The notes: generated by a model from the sequence alone, not told the origin. A DNA stretch of 12,272 bases from Alphaproteobacteria bacterium (GCA_016869695.1 VGDN01000018.1:1-12272); one strand, 5' to 3'. Numbered from the stretch's first letter, positions 1 through 7,902 are shown. Translations and numbers: made by a program.

Positions 1-80
1 CGCCATCATCTTTTTCTTCTGTGCCGCCTTCGCCTTTATCTTCTCCTTCTGCGCCGCCTTCGCCTTCATCTTCGCCCTCA
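1..80. repeat. 30-bp degenerate tandem repeat encoding the acidic Gly/Glu tail of VirB6
   Basis: Units lie at 51-80 and 21-50, with a partial unit at 1-20 that runs out of the window. On the coding (minus) strand they encode the decapeptides GEDEGEGGAE and GEDKGEGGTE, then the start of a third (EKDDG). The units differ mainly by single substitutions, so the array is old or under protein-level constraint. Such in-frame arrays can gain or lose units by slippage without breaking the frame. The full copy number cannot be seen here. Confidence 0.8.
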
Positions 81-3055
81 CTACTCTTGCTAGTGCTGTC
101 AGAACCAGAAACATCATCGGTGGATTTGCCTTTATTGCCGGCATAGTTGGTAGCGTCACGAATCGCACCTAACGAACCTCTCGCAGCTTTAGCCCCAGCG
201 CGTTCAAGTCTTTTGCTGACGGCCACAACCATTTCCCTCACTTCTGCCAATTTCTTGAATGGATCAACCTGATTATTCGGTAATCCGGTACCACTGGTAC
301 CAACCAACGCTTCAATAATTCCCGAGATCTGATCCATAAATTCGTAGAGCAAATACATTATTATCATGGCTTTAAGGATGGTCAGAATCTTCTGCTTCAC
401 GTCGCCGGTGAATAGGTTTTTGAGCGACGGAAGAACAACACCAACAACCGCAAATGCGTGAAAAGAACCAAAGTCGTTAAAATTCAGCAAACAGGCTACG
501 CTGTCATTCAAAGGATCGATGTAGGACTGACCTTCTTGGTCACAAGGCGGCGCCTGACCACTTGCCCAGGGCACGGTGTCACCATCTTTGTCAACGCAGA
601 TTTTGGAGCAGGATAGACTTTTGGTTGGAGGGCTGCCGTGAAAGGTCGCGCTGCCAATCAGGGTCTGGTCCATTACTGTCACGAAAACAGCAATATAAGC
701 AAAGAGGATCACTGGCTGCAGACAGTAGCTAATTAACTTTCCGAGCCAACCGTTAAAAATGCTTTTTGTCTTCTCGAACATTCCACAAGGAATGACGAGC
801 GGTGACATAAAAATGAGAAGGATAATCGCAGCAGCAGAGGAGATAAAAATGTGCAGCCCCCTTATCGCCAACGAGATCATGAAGAAGCCAAAAATCATCA
901 CCGACATTGCGAAATAAATCCCAATCGGCCCGAAGAAATAGGAGGAGATCACCATTGACGCGATATTGGCGTTACTCATTTGCGGACCGAAACCGAGATA
1001 CCTCATCATTTTGCAATCAATCGTATCCCAAATCGCTAGATATTCCTTACCGGCCGGATATTGCGGGTAAACAATCGTCGTGCCGGAATCTGTTGTCTCT
1101 GTTGAAACTTGCGTGCCATCCGACAAGGAAACTTTTCCGAACTGACAACCGTCGCGTTGGTGTGGATCCTGCATTGTCTCGATCTTGAAGAGGAGATTGG
1201 CAAGCACCATTGAAGAGTCGTAAAAGCCGCGGAAGAAAACGTCCTGCCAAGCCGTGCCAACACAGAAATACATCACCAACGCAATCTTGAAGAGGAACAC
1301 TAAAATATCCTTCTTCTCCCGCAAATCTGCCTTCCAGAGCAAGAGATTAATTCCGTAAAAAATGACCGCCAAAGTAATCGCCATTTTGATCACCAACGAC
1401 ATTGTGTTCTGCACCATTTCAAAGACAGAATTGTCCTTAACCTTGCTACCTTTTTTGAATAAGTAGTTGCCGTATTGTGCGTAAGTTCCACTGGCACAAA
1501 CACCATTCTGGTCTGGTAGTTCATTTGTAGTTCCGCACACACTATGACCGGCGCGGTTGTAAAACAGATTCTCCAAAGTCTCTTTTACGCATTGCGCGAT
1601 TGGGGCAGTGAAGTGCGACTGCATACCAAGCAAAATTCCGGTGTTGTAGCCAACGTCGTTTTTTGAGTCCCCGACGAAATCAATACAGGCCTGAGAAAAA
1701 TAAGGTGAGTCTAAGCTACTTTGAAAAACATAATTGTCGGGCGATGTCTGTACGCAGTGACGGAGATATTGGCAGTAATTCCGGCACTTGCCGGCTTTTT
1801 CGTTAAAGGCACAGTCAACATTTCTGACTTCGCTTTTTCCTGAACAATCTCCGGAATCAATGTCACTTTGCGTAATCATTGACCATCTTCTTGCGCTTTC
1901 ACTCCAAACCCCGTCCTTATAGTAGTCGCAAGCATCCGTACCACCACCAACGTAAAAATTGTAAGGACATAGGCTGTAACTTTTAGCGCAAATCAAACCA
2001 ATTTCACTGTCAGCATTCCAGGCACTAAACCATACCGCCCCATTTTGCACTTGTCCAAAAGGAGTGCCGTTGGAGTCGACATAGCTTGGATGCATCATTG
2101 CACAATTTTCTCCGGATTTACAAAAAGTAGGGGTGCGCTTTTTGCTGTAAGTCGTGTCGGCAATGTCGTTGTTGGTGTAGTCAATACAGATGTAATTCTT
2201 ACTGCGATTCAAACAGCACTGGTAAGCCTCGTCCATATCGCCTTTATGGAACCCGTTGCTTTGTCCTGACAAGACTAGGTATTTTTTGCAGTTGAAGTTC
2301 CCTGCTGTTGTGCCTCGAAGGTAATATTTTTGTTTAGCATATTTTCTGCCACCACTCGCCTCGAAACGGCCTGATTGAGTTGGGTCGAGACAGGCTCTCG
2401 CGCCATAAGGATTATCCTCAATTTCGACTCCGCCGTAAAACCATTCGCGGTAAGTTTTGCTGGAAAAATCTAGGCTCACTCCGCTATCACAAGAGCCGTG
2501 AACGCAATTGTCTATTTTGGTGTTTACTGTCGATTTGTAGCCGGGCGTGCTGAGATCATATTTATTAGGATTACCCACCATCCAGTTAGAGCCGCAGACC
2601 TTGGTTTCGTTAAAAGTTCTCTGCGACACTCCGTAAATGATTGCGAGTGCAGTGATTGAAGTGGTGAATGAACCTAAGGCGGCGTAAAAAGAGTTACAGC
2701 AAGCACCAACTCCCTTTTGACCAGTGCACTTAATTCCAGCCTTCGCGAGATCAATCGAGTCAAGAATTGGTGAGGGAGTAATCCGCGGTTTGCAACCGCC
2801 ACAGTAACAATTCATTGTGTTAATTGCGATTTTAGTGGCGGCGTAGCTAGCAGCAATCACGGTGGCACAGACCGGATTCGTTAAATCGAACTGAACATCT
2901 TTTCCGCCGGAGGTTGGATCAAAATCCAGCATTCCCGTAACCGCACCGCTGCTGGAGCAAGAAGCAATCCGACCAATACCTCCATCTTGGTCAGCGTAGG
3001 AGGGGTTGGTGAAGACTAGGAGGCAGGTCAGCAGGAGAACAAAAAATCGCCTCAT
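1..3055 (-). CDS. virB6: VirB6/TrbL-family type IV secretion protein with long cysteine-rich ectodomain, partial (C-terminus beyond window)
   Basis: Predicted inner-membrane channel subunit of a Rickettsiales-type type IV secretion system. I translated the frame codon by codon from the ATG at 3055-3053 to the window edge: 1018 codons, no stop or frameshift. Residues 1-21 form a signal peptide (Arg-Arg, hydrophobic core, SYA|D cleavage). Residues 22 to about 545 are a soluble, Tyr/Gly/Asn-rich region with about 30 Cys, many as CC, CxC or CxxC. Residues about 552-905 hold six or more hydrophobic segments (552-574, 584-603, 701-731, 735-757, about 773-796, about 865-905), which fits the VirB6/TrbL domain. 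From about residue 985 the tail is acidic, Gly/Glu-rich and repetitive. The start overlaps the virB4 stop (ATGA) and GGAAGG lies just upstream, so the start is well supported. Rickettsiales usually carry several such enlarged VirB6 paralogues after virB4; which one this is cannot be told. The family call rests on topology, size and position. Confidence 0.85.
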   Translation of the reverse strand, partial: MRRFFVLLLTCLLVFTNPSYADQDGGIGRIASCSSSGAVTGMLDFDPTSGGKDVQFDLTNPVCATVIAASYAATKIAINTMNCYCGGCKPRITPSPILDSIDLAKAGIKCTGQKGVGACCNSFYAALGSFTTSITALAIIYGVSQRTFNETKVCGSNWMVGNPNKYDLSTPGYKSTVNTKIDNCVHGSCDSGVSLDFSSKTYREWFYGGVEIEDNPYGARACLDPTQSGRFEASGGRKYAKQKYYLRGTTAGNFNCKKYLVLSGQSNGFHKGDMDEAYQCCLNRSKNYICIDYTNNDIADTTYSKKRTPTFCKSGENCAMMHPSYVDSNGTPFGQVQNGAVWFSAWNADSEIGLICAKSYSLCPYNFYVGGGTDACDYYKDGVWSESARRWSMITQSDIDSGDCSGKSEVRNVDCAFNEKAGKCRNYCQYLRHCVQTSPDNYVFQSSLDSPYFSQACIDFVGDSKNDVGYNTGILLGMQSHFTAPIAQCVKETLENLFYNRAGHSVCGTTNELPDQNGVCASGTYAQYGNYLFKKGSKVKDNSVFEMVQNTMSLVIKMAITLAVIFYGINLLLWKADLREKKDILVFLFKIALVMYFCVGTAWQDVFFRGFYDSSMVLANLLFKIETMQDPHQRDGCQFGKVSLSDGTQVSTETTDSGTTIVYPQYPAGKEYLAIWDTIDCKMMRYLGFGPQMSNANIASMVISSYFFGPIGIYFAMSVMIFGFFMISLAIRGLHIFISSAAAIILLIFMSPLVIPCGMFEKTKSIFNGWLGKLISYCLQPVILFAYIAVFVTVMDQTLIGSATFHGSPPTKSLSCSKICVDKDGDTVPWASGQAPPCDQEGQSYIDPLNDSVACLLNFNDFGSFHAFAVVGVVLPSLKNLFTGDVKQKILTILKAMIIMYLLYEFMDQISGIIEALVGTSGTGLPNNQVDPFKKLAEVREMVVAVSKRLERAGAKAARGSLGAIRDATNYAGNKGKSTDDVSGSDSTSKSSEGEDEGEGGAEGEDKGEGGTEEKDDG

Positions 3056-5445
3056 TTCCTTCCCGACCTTTTGTAATAAATCGGCAGCCAATCATCGGGA
3101 TCTTCACCAACTTCGCTAATTATTTCGTCAAGTAGTACCACAGTGTCAGCCCGCGCGGAAAGCACGCGCACAACCTCATTCATTCCACCCAAATCCACGC
3201 GCGCAATCACGCCGTCATTGTCCTGCTTCACCAGGAAGAATCTGGTCGACGGATCGGTGGTTTTAACCAGCTTAAACTCACGTTCCGAAAGCATAAAAAC
3301 TTCGCGGTAAACAACTGTTGCCTTGAGATTTGGCAGGAAAATCTGCGTAGCAGTTTGCTGCACAAGCGTGTCGGAAATACTACTCTTTGCCGCGTCTTCC
3401 ACCGACTGCGTAGCGAAGACCACGAAGGTGTTCAGCTTCCGCAAAACCTTCAGCCAATCTTTAATCTTCGGGGCAAAGACCGGGTTATCGATTAGCGCCC
3501 AAGCTTCGTCGAGGACAATCATTGTTGGCTCACCGCGCAACGAGCTTTGGATACGGTGGAAGAGATAAAGCAACACCGGCGCAATCGCTGCTTTGTCTTG
3601 CAAAATCCGCCCCATTTCGATTCCGAAAACGCGCGATGAACTGAAGTCAATTAAGTCATTTTCGTTGTCAAAAAGCTTAGCGTGCGAACCAGTAGTGTGC
3701 CACATTGCTAGACGATTTGCTAAAGTTCCTGGCCCACTCAAACCCATGAAGGGCGCAATATTGCGTAGTCTGCGTTGCTCTTTGGGAAGTTTGTAATTGC
3801 CACTCACTGCTTCGTTAATTCGCTCGACTTCGTGCGCCGGCAGTTGAGCAGAATTGCCTTCAGCAACTAATGCCTTCAGGAACTCAATTAAGAATGAGCG
3901 ATTTTCTTTAGTGTCTTCGAGTTGAAATGGATTGAAGCCAGAAACTCGAGCAGCGTCTGGAATCATGTAGCGACCGCGGATGGCGCGGACGAAAATTTCG
4001 GCGCCGCGGTCCTTGTCGAAGAAAAATAAACGACCCTGAAATTTTTGCGCCTGAGCACAAAGGAAAGTAAGTAGTACCGTTTTACCAGCCCCAGTTGGGC
4101 CAATAACCATTGTGTGACCAACGTCGCGAACATGGAAACTGAAGAAGTAAGGCGTACCCGAAACAGTGTTTAGCACTGTTACCGCGTCACCCCAGTGATT
4201 ACGCTTGCGCTTGCCTGATGGGTAATTGTGAAAGGAGGCAAAGCTAGCAATGTTAAGCGTATTAACCGTGCTGCGCCGCGCCATAAATTCCTGATTGCAA
4301 GGCAGTTGCGCCCAATAGGCCGGCTCGAGATTCATTCGCTCACGCACGCCAGTAATCCCAACATTCGACAACTCAACCACCGCCACTGACAGCGCACTTT
4401 CCAACTCCTTCGGTGACTCTTCCACGCAGAGCACAGTGAAGTGGTGCATTCCAAACGCAAACTCACCACTCATTGCGGAATCAAGCGCTTGATCAATTTC
4501 TTGAATCTGCGAAACCGCCACGTCTTCCGACTGCACAAGGCGCCGCTGCTGCAACTGCATTGAGCTAATTGCCACCATTCGGTTAATGAAAGAGAAGGAT
4601 TGACTAATCACCAACTCAAACGGCACTTGCATAAAAGCGTCAAAAACGCCGGCGTGGGTAGAAGGACGATATTCCTTAATCGAAACCATTCCCGCATATT
4701 TAACCCCTGTAGCATGGTGTACCTCCACCGACTTACTTCCAAAATAAAGACGGTTGGTTGGCAAATGGTGCGAGATCTCACCGAGTGGTACTGTCATTGG
4801 CTGTGCAGTACCAGCATTAACAAGACGAGCAAGAAATTCGAGAAGCTCAGAAGTAACACCACCACTCTCATTTTCGACTAAACCAAGCAGGTGTGCGCCG
4901 TAATTACCAAAGCCATTGAGGATTCGCTCCGTCATTTCTTCGAGCTCGTCGAAGCTATCGCGCATGTAGTTCTCCCAAGATTCCCTGTCAGCACGGTGCT
5001 GCAACTTCTTCGCCGCACTCTGCAGCGCAGCAACGCCTCCGGTGTCGGCACCACGAATAATGGTGAGGTAATGTTCGTTAACGTAACAGTTGTCACCCGA
5101 GTGTTTACTTGCCCATTCTTCATTCACACGACGCGAGAAAATGTCAGACATTTCGCCGTCGGGAAAACCTTTTTCTTTGCGGCGAATCGTGTGGAAATAG
5201 AGCGAAAAATTACCCGACGCCATTCCCTTCAACAGGTTGTTGCGCGCGTTTTTCTTGAGGTCGACGTCAATGTCGTCAGCGGTTTCGAAGGCGAATCCTT
5301 TAATCCCAATCACCCGCACCAGCTCTTCTTTGTAGGTCAGAATCGTGTTGGAATTCCAGTGACATTTGTAGGGAATAAAATGCGCAGCCGAAATCTCACC
5401 TTTCGTAATCTTCTCCTTTGCTGGCTTTAGTGTTGTTAGACGCAT
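3052..5445 (-). CDS. virB4: VirB4 type IV secretion ATPase
   Basis: Cytoplasmic-face ATPase that powers assembly and substrate transfer by the type IV secretion system. The 797-residue length is typical of full-length VirB4. The N-terminal half (to about residue 400) matches the CagE/TrbE/VirB4 N-terminal region. The C-terminal half is a RecA-like ATPase: Walker A GPTGAGKT at residues 449-456, Walker B MIVLDEAW at 642-649 with D646/E647, and a conserved ATQS motif with Q680. All key residues are intact. The ATG at 5445 is the natural start; AT-rich sequence precedes it with no strong Shine-Dalgarno. Its TGA overlaps the virB6 ATG by four bases, so the two genes form a coupled operon. In Rickettsiales virB3 normally sits directly upstream of virB4; here ampG on the same strand occupies that place, separated by 100 bases holding palindromes. 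Recognition is firm. Confidence 0.96.
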   Translation of the reverse strand: MRLTTLKPAKEKITKGEISAAHFIPYKCHWNSNTILTYKEELVRVIGIKGFAFETADDIDVDLKKNARNNLLKGMASGNFSLYFHTIRRKEKGFPDGEMSDIFSRRVNEEWASKHSGDNCYVNEHYLTIIRGADTGGVAALQSAAKKLQHRADRESWENYMRDSFDELEEMTERILNGFGNYGAHLLGLVENESGGVTSELLEFLARLVNAGTAQPMTVPLGEISHHLPTNRLYFGSKSVEVHHATGVKYAGMVSIKEYRPSTHAGVFDAFMQVPFELVISQSFSFINRMVAISSMQLQQRRLVQSEDVAVSQIQEIDQALDSAMSGEFAFGMHHFTVLCVEESPKELESALSVAVVELSNVGITGVRERMNLEPAYWAQLPCNQEFMARRSTVNTLNIASFASFHNYPSGKRKRNHWGDAVTVLNTVSGTPYFFSFHVRDVGHTMVIGPTGAGKTVLLTFLCAQAQKFQGRLFFFDKDRGAEIFVRAIRGRYMIPDAARVSGFNPFQLEDTKENRSFLIEFLKALVAEGNSAQLPAHEVERINEAVSGNYKLPKEQRRLRNIAPFMGLSGPGTLANRLAMWHTTGSHAKLFDNENDLIDFSSSRVFGIEMGRILQDKAAIAPVLLYLFHRIQSSLRGEPTMIVLDEAWALIDNPVFAPKIKDWLKVLRKLNTFVVFATQSVEDAAKSSISDTLVQQTATQIFLPNLKATVVYREVFMLSEREFKLVKTTDPSTRFFLVKQDNDGVIARVDLGGMNEVVRVLSARADTVVLLDEIISEVGEDPDDWLPIYYKRSGRK

Positions 5446-5455
5446 TTCTATTTTT

Positions 5456-5548
5456 TAGTGCCCAGTGCTCAGGATTACAATTGACTGACTAGACTCTTTT
5501 AGTGCAACAGTTGTTGCACTAAATCTGAGCACTGAGCACTGGGTACTA
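5456..5548. repeat. Inverted heptamer repeats enclosing a palindrome, between ampG and virB4
   Basis: The outer arms 5456-5472 and 5532-5548 are complementary over 17 bases with a single G/T mismatch (5460 against 5544). The arms are built of heptamers. On the plus strand GTGCCCA and GTGCTCA lie at 5458-5471. On the minus strand GTACCCA, GTGCTCA and GTGCTCA run from 5546 down to 5526. The right arm includes the ampG stop codon (5546-5548). No U-tract follows the stem on the minus (gene) strand, so it does not look like a standard terminator for ampG. It could be a mobile palindromic element, a binding site for a regulator of the secretion operon, or an mRNA-processing structure; the sequence does not decide. 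Confidence 0.8.
5498..5523. promoter_or_regulatory. 26-bp palindrome upstream of virB4, candidate operator
   Basis: TTTAGTGCAACA at 5498-5509 and its exact complement at 5512-5523 are separated by two bases, giving perfect 12-bp arms. It lies 53 bases upstream of the virB4 start codon, inside the larger heptamer inverted repeat. Two-fold symmetry at this place is what a dimeric repressor or activator would bind, but no clear -35/-10 pair was found around it, so the regulatory reading is inference. In RNA it would form a tight hairpin without a U-tract. Confidence 0.45.
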
Positions 5549-6772
5549 TTCTTTTTTCGCTGTTAACCAAAACAAAAACACCAATCCCGGCACAGCAAGT
5601 AAAGTGGAAAGCACGAAGAATTGGTACCAGCCGAGTGACTGAGCGAAAATGCCAGCGCTAGCAGTGAGGACACTGCGCGCGAAAGTGGCGAGAGATGAGA
5701 GAAGTGCGTATTGTGTGGCACTGAAGGATAAGTTGCAGAGGCCACTTAAGTAAGCGACGAAGACTGAGCTGCCGATTCCGCCGCTGAAATTTTCGACGAA
5801 GACAACGAAATAAAGCAACTCTGGGTCGTAGCCGATTTTAGCAAGGTAAGCAAAGGCAAGGTTCGACAACATTTGCACAATTCCCGCAATCCACAGCGAT
5901 TTCATTACTCCTAATCTCTTCACCAACAAGCCACCGAAAAGCGTACCTAGCAAGGTCGCAAGCAATCCAAAAGTTTTTACAATTTTCGCGATTTCGATTT
6001 TGGAGAAGCCGATTCCAAGCAGGAAGGGTAAGGTCAAACTGCCGGCAAAGGCGTCGCAAAGTTTGAATAAAATCACGAAGGCAAAAATTACGTACCAAAG
6101 CTCGTGCCTAGTAAAATCAAGGATTGGCTCCAGGACGAAATTTCTTCCCCAGGAAGAAAAATCATATTTTTTTGGCTGCCAATTTTTACGCGTTTCGTCA
6201 GCAAAAAATGTCACAAAAATGCACAGCGCCATTGACAGCGCCATTAAGAAATAAACCACGTCCCAGCTAAAAATTTCAGCAAGAGCAAGTGCGCCGGCGC
6301 CGGAAATCAGCATTCCGAGATTGTAACCACAGACATAAAATCCTGACGCAAAGCCCTGATTTTCTTTTTCGATTAACTCAATCCGGTAAGCGTCAATTAC
6401 AACATCTTGGCTGGCGGAAGAGAATCCAACGAGCAGTGCGAAGAGGGCAATTGCACCAAGTGAGCCTACTATTCCCGCAGCTCCAAGCGCAAAAATAAAA
6501 ATTACCAAAAGCAGCTGCGTGAAAATAATCCACGACCTTCTTTGCCCCAAAACCCTTGTCAACAGGGGCACGGCGAAGGAATCAATTACTGGAGCGAAGA
6601 AAAATTTTAGCGTGTAAGGCAGCGAGACCAACGCAAAAAATCCAACCGTTTTGAGGTCAAAACCACTCTCCACTAAAAGCGCCTTAAGCGTTGAAAGTAT
6701 TAGCGCTAAAGGCAGACCAGAAGAAATGCCGAAGAGGAAAATTACGGAGAGATTTTTGTAAGATTTTTTCAC
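5546..6772 (-). CDS. ampG: AmpG-family muropeptide permease (MFS)
   Basis: Inner-membrane transporter of the major facilitator superfamily. AmpG proteins import anhydro-muropeptides released from peptidoglycan, feeding cell-wall recycling and, in some bacteria, beta-lactamase induction. The 408 residues are almost wholly hydrophobic helices. The N-terminus has the AmpG pattern FGISSGLPLALILSTL at about residues 14-29, followed by LPYTLKFFFAPVID and the Arg-rich loop GQRRSWIIFTQ, all typical of the family. The start is GTG at 6772-6770, chosen because AGGAG sits 7 bases upstream and the protein begins MKKSYKNLSVIF. Rickettsiales often carry several ampG-like paralogues, some of which may carry other solutes, so the substrate is less certain than the family. 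The stop codon lies inside the right arm of the heptamer inverted repeat. virB4 follows on the same strand after 100 bases. Confidence 0.92.
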   Translation of the reverse strand: MKKSYKNLSVIFLFGISSGLPLALILSTLKALLVESGFDLKTVGFFALVSLPYTLKFFFAPVIDSFAVPLLTRVLGQRRSWIIFTQLLLVIFIFALGAAGIVGSLGAIALFALLVGFSSASQDVVIDAYRIELIEKENQGFASGFYVCGYNLGMLISGAGALALAEIFSWDVVYFLMALSMALCIFVTFFADETRKNWQPKKYDFSSWGRNFVLEPILDFTRHELWYVIFAFVILFKLCDAFAGSLTLPFLLGIGFSKIEIAKIVKTFGLLATLLGTLFGGLLVKRLGVMKSLWIAGIVQMLSNLAFAYLAKIGYDPELLYFVVFVENFSGGIGSSVFVAYLSGLCNLSFSATQYALLSSLATFARSVLTASAGIFAQSLGWYQFFVLSTLLAVPGLVFLFWLTAKKE

Positions 6773-6779
6773 TTGAGAA

Positions 6780-6784
6780 CTCCT
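6780..6784 (-). promoter_or_regulatory. Ribosome binding site of ampG
   Basis: AGGAG on the minus strand, 7 bases before the GTG start at 6772-6770. This is the clearest Shine-Dalgarno sequence in the window and fixes the non-ATG start of ampG. virB4, hemH, ybeY, pgi and dsbB show no comparable motif. Confidence 0.75.
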
Positions 6785-6809
6785 GTTTTTGCTTCTCTAG
6801 GTTTTAACG

Positions 6810-6942
6810 AAATCAAAAATCAAACCTCAAAAATCAAAACGTAATGAAAAAAGAAAAATGTTGAAAAGTGTCGTAAATACTAGCCCAGCAGCATTGTGTA
6901 TTTTTCATTACATTTTGATTTTTGAGGTTTGATTTTTGATTT
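6810..6942. repeat. 133-bp inverted repeat with 42-nt arms, between the nuclease-like gene and ampG
   Basis: Arms 6810-6851 and 6901-6942 are complementary at 41 of 42 positions; the one exception is C6840 against A6912, which would be a G-U pair in minus-strand RNA. The centre (6852-6900) is 49 bases and unrelated. Each arm contains a 14-bp tandem duplication built on TCAAAAATCAAA (copies at 6813-6824 and 6827-6838 in the left arm). It fills most of the 184-base gap. No target-site duplication is obvious at the edges and the element has no reading frame. It resembles a small non-autonomous palindromic element (MITE-like) or an unusually long mRNA hairpin. It lacks the GC-rich stem and U-tract of an intrinsic terminator. 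Confidence 0.88.
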
Positions 6943-6956
6943 TTTGTAGTAGCACC

Positions 6957-7889
6957 TTAGTACCTCACAACCAACTTCCTTTCGAGCAACAGCTGATTCA
7001 AATAAATTCCCTTCTCAAAAATTTCCTGCGGATTCTTTTCTTGGCCTGATTCGTCGAAGAAGACGTCAGCAATGTAGCGGCCGTAAATGTCGGTTTTGTT
7101 GGTTTTAACGATTAGACTAGTAATATTTCTTAAGATTTTATTCAGCTCATTAGTCGTCTGTTTTCCAGCTTTTGTAGTGATTTCCGCCGCGTCGATTTTC
7201 GCTAAGCGCAGCTTTTCGCGGTGAAAAATCCCGCAGCCAAAATCAATTTTTACCAAAATAGTGTCCCCGTCGACAACCCGCTCCAGCGTTGCGAGGTAGG
7301 TATGTAAGTCGGTTCTAGTTTTAGTCGTGGTAAGCTTTTTGTTACTCACAAAAATATTAAATCCCAAATCCACTTCACCGGCTTTGTTTAATGAGTAAGT
7401 AAAGAGACGGCCTTTAGTGGGGCGGGAGAGGGGTTTGTCTGAAATTTTTTTACGAGAATTTTTGCGCTTCATCTTTTTTTCTTGGCTAATTGCGTGCTGT
7501 AATTTGTCGGTCCCTAAGTTTTTCTCGACCACTAACGATTCAAGACTGGCACTGGTTTCCGCATCTTTCACTGCAATTAAATTCCGGTAGTGTCTCCAGC
7601 TTAGCGCCTTTTCTTTACTCAGTAGTTGTGGGTAGGTTTTGAAGAAGGCGTACATTTTGTAGAGGGTGGTTTTATCAATTGAGGTGTCTCCAGTTAGCTG
7701 GTCAAAAAGCTTCTCTTTGTAGCTGAAGTCCTTGTTTTTCTTTAAATGTACATCAATTTCCTGGCCGGTTTTCCAACTCATTTCCACCTTTTGCCGGTTC
7801 AGCGACTTCACAATATTTTTCTTAGTTTTACTGACAGCTTGCTCGATTTTCTTAAGTAATTTTTTGTAATTTTGTGACGTAATTTGCAT
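6957..7889 (-). CDS. DUF1016_N domain fused to a staphylococcal-nuclease-like (thermonuclease) domain
   Basis: Probable intracellular nuclease of unknown role, 310 residues. Residues 1 to about 135 match the DUF1016 N-terminal domain of YhcG-type proteins: a Lys-rich helix, SWKTGQEI near residues 38-45, DKTTLYKMYAFFKTYP, then the characteristic LSWRHYRNLIAVKDAE. A basic linker (about 137-160) follows. Residues about 197-310 form an SNase-like domain: VVDGDT (205-210), LRLAKIDAAE (227-236), YGRYIADVF, and a C-terminal LNQLLLERKLVVRY. R228, E236 and R271 sit where SNase R35, E43 and R87 are expected, and D209 and D233 match its calcium-binding aspartates D21 and D40, so it looks catalytically competent. 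There is no signal peptide, unlike secreted thermonucleases. YhcG proteins normally carry a PDDEXK nuclease after DUF1016_N; here a different nuclease fold replaces it. The ATG at 7889 has no clear Shine-Dalgarno. The gene is divergent from hemH and followed by a long inverted repeat. Confidence 0.8.
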   Translation of the reverse strand: MQITSQNYKKLLKKIEQAVSKTKKNIVKSLNRQKVEMSWKTGQEIDVHLKKNKDFSYKEKLFDQLTGDTSIDKTTLYKMYAFFKTYPQLLSKEKALSWRHYRNLIAVKDAETSASLESLVVEKNLGTDKLQHAISQEKKMKRKNSRKKISDKPLSRPTKGRLFTYSLNKAGEVDLGFNIFVSNKKLTTTKTRTDLHTYLATLERVVDGDTILVKIDFGCGIFHREKLRLAKIDAAEITTKAGKQTTNELNKILRNITSLIVKTNKTDIYGRYIADVFFDESGQEKNPQEIFEKGIYLNQLLLERKLVVRY

Positions 7890-7902
7890 TTGGCGTGAGG
7901 TG

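Noticed and set aside
907..2269. Several plus- and minus-strand open frames of 60-95 codons within 1-3055
   Set aside because: All overlap the continuous 1018-codon VirB6 frame and show no family resemblance or ribosome binding sites.
1..3055. Possible pseudogene or non-coding stretch, because no long complete frame closes here
   Set aside because: Codon-by-codon translation of the minus strand shows one unbroken frame from 3055 to the window edge; it is merely open at the end.
3022..3055. Lipoprotein signal in VirB6 (LLTC near residue 11)
   Set aside because: Thr before the Cys does not fit a lipobox and the hydrophobic core continues past it; SYA|D at residue 21 is a better type I cleavage site.
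4891..5430. 179-codon plus-strand open frame inside virB4
   Set aside because: It lies fully antisense to a well-conserved VirB4 N-terminal region, has no recognisable domain, and is a product of codon bias on the other strand.
5498..5523. Intrinsic terminator of ampG
   Set aside because: Good stem but no run of U on the minus-strand transcript after it; bases following are A-rich.
6810..6942. CRISPR array or iteron origin
   Set aside because: Only two inverted arms with a short internal duplication; no regularly spaced direct repeats with unique spacers.
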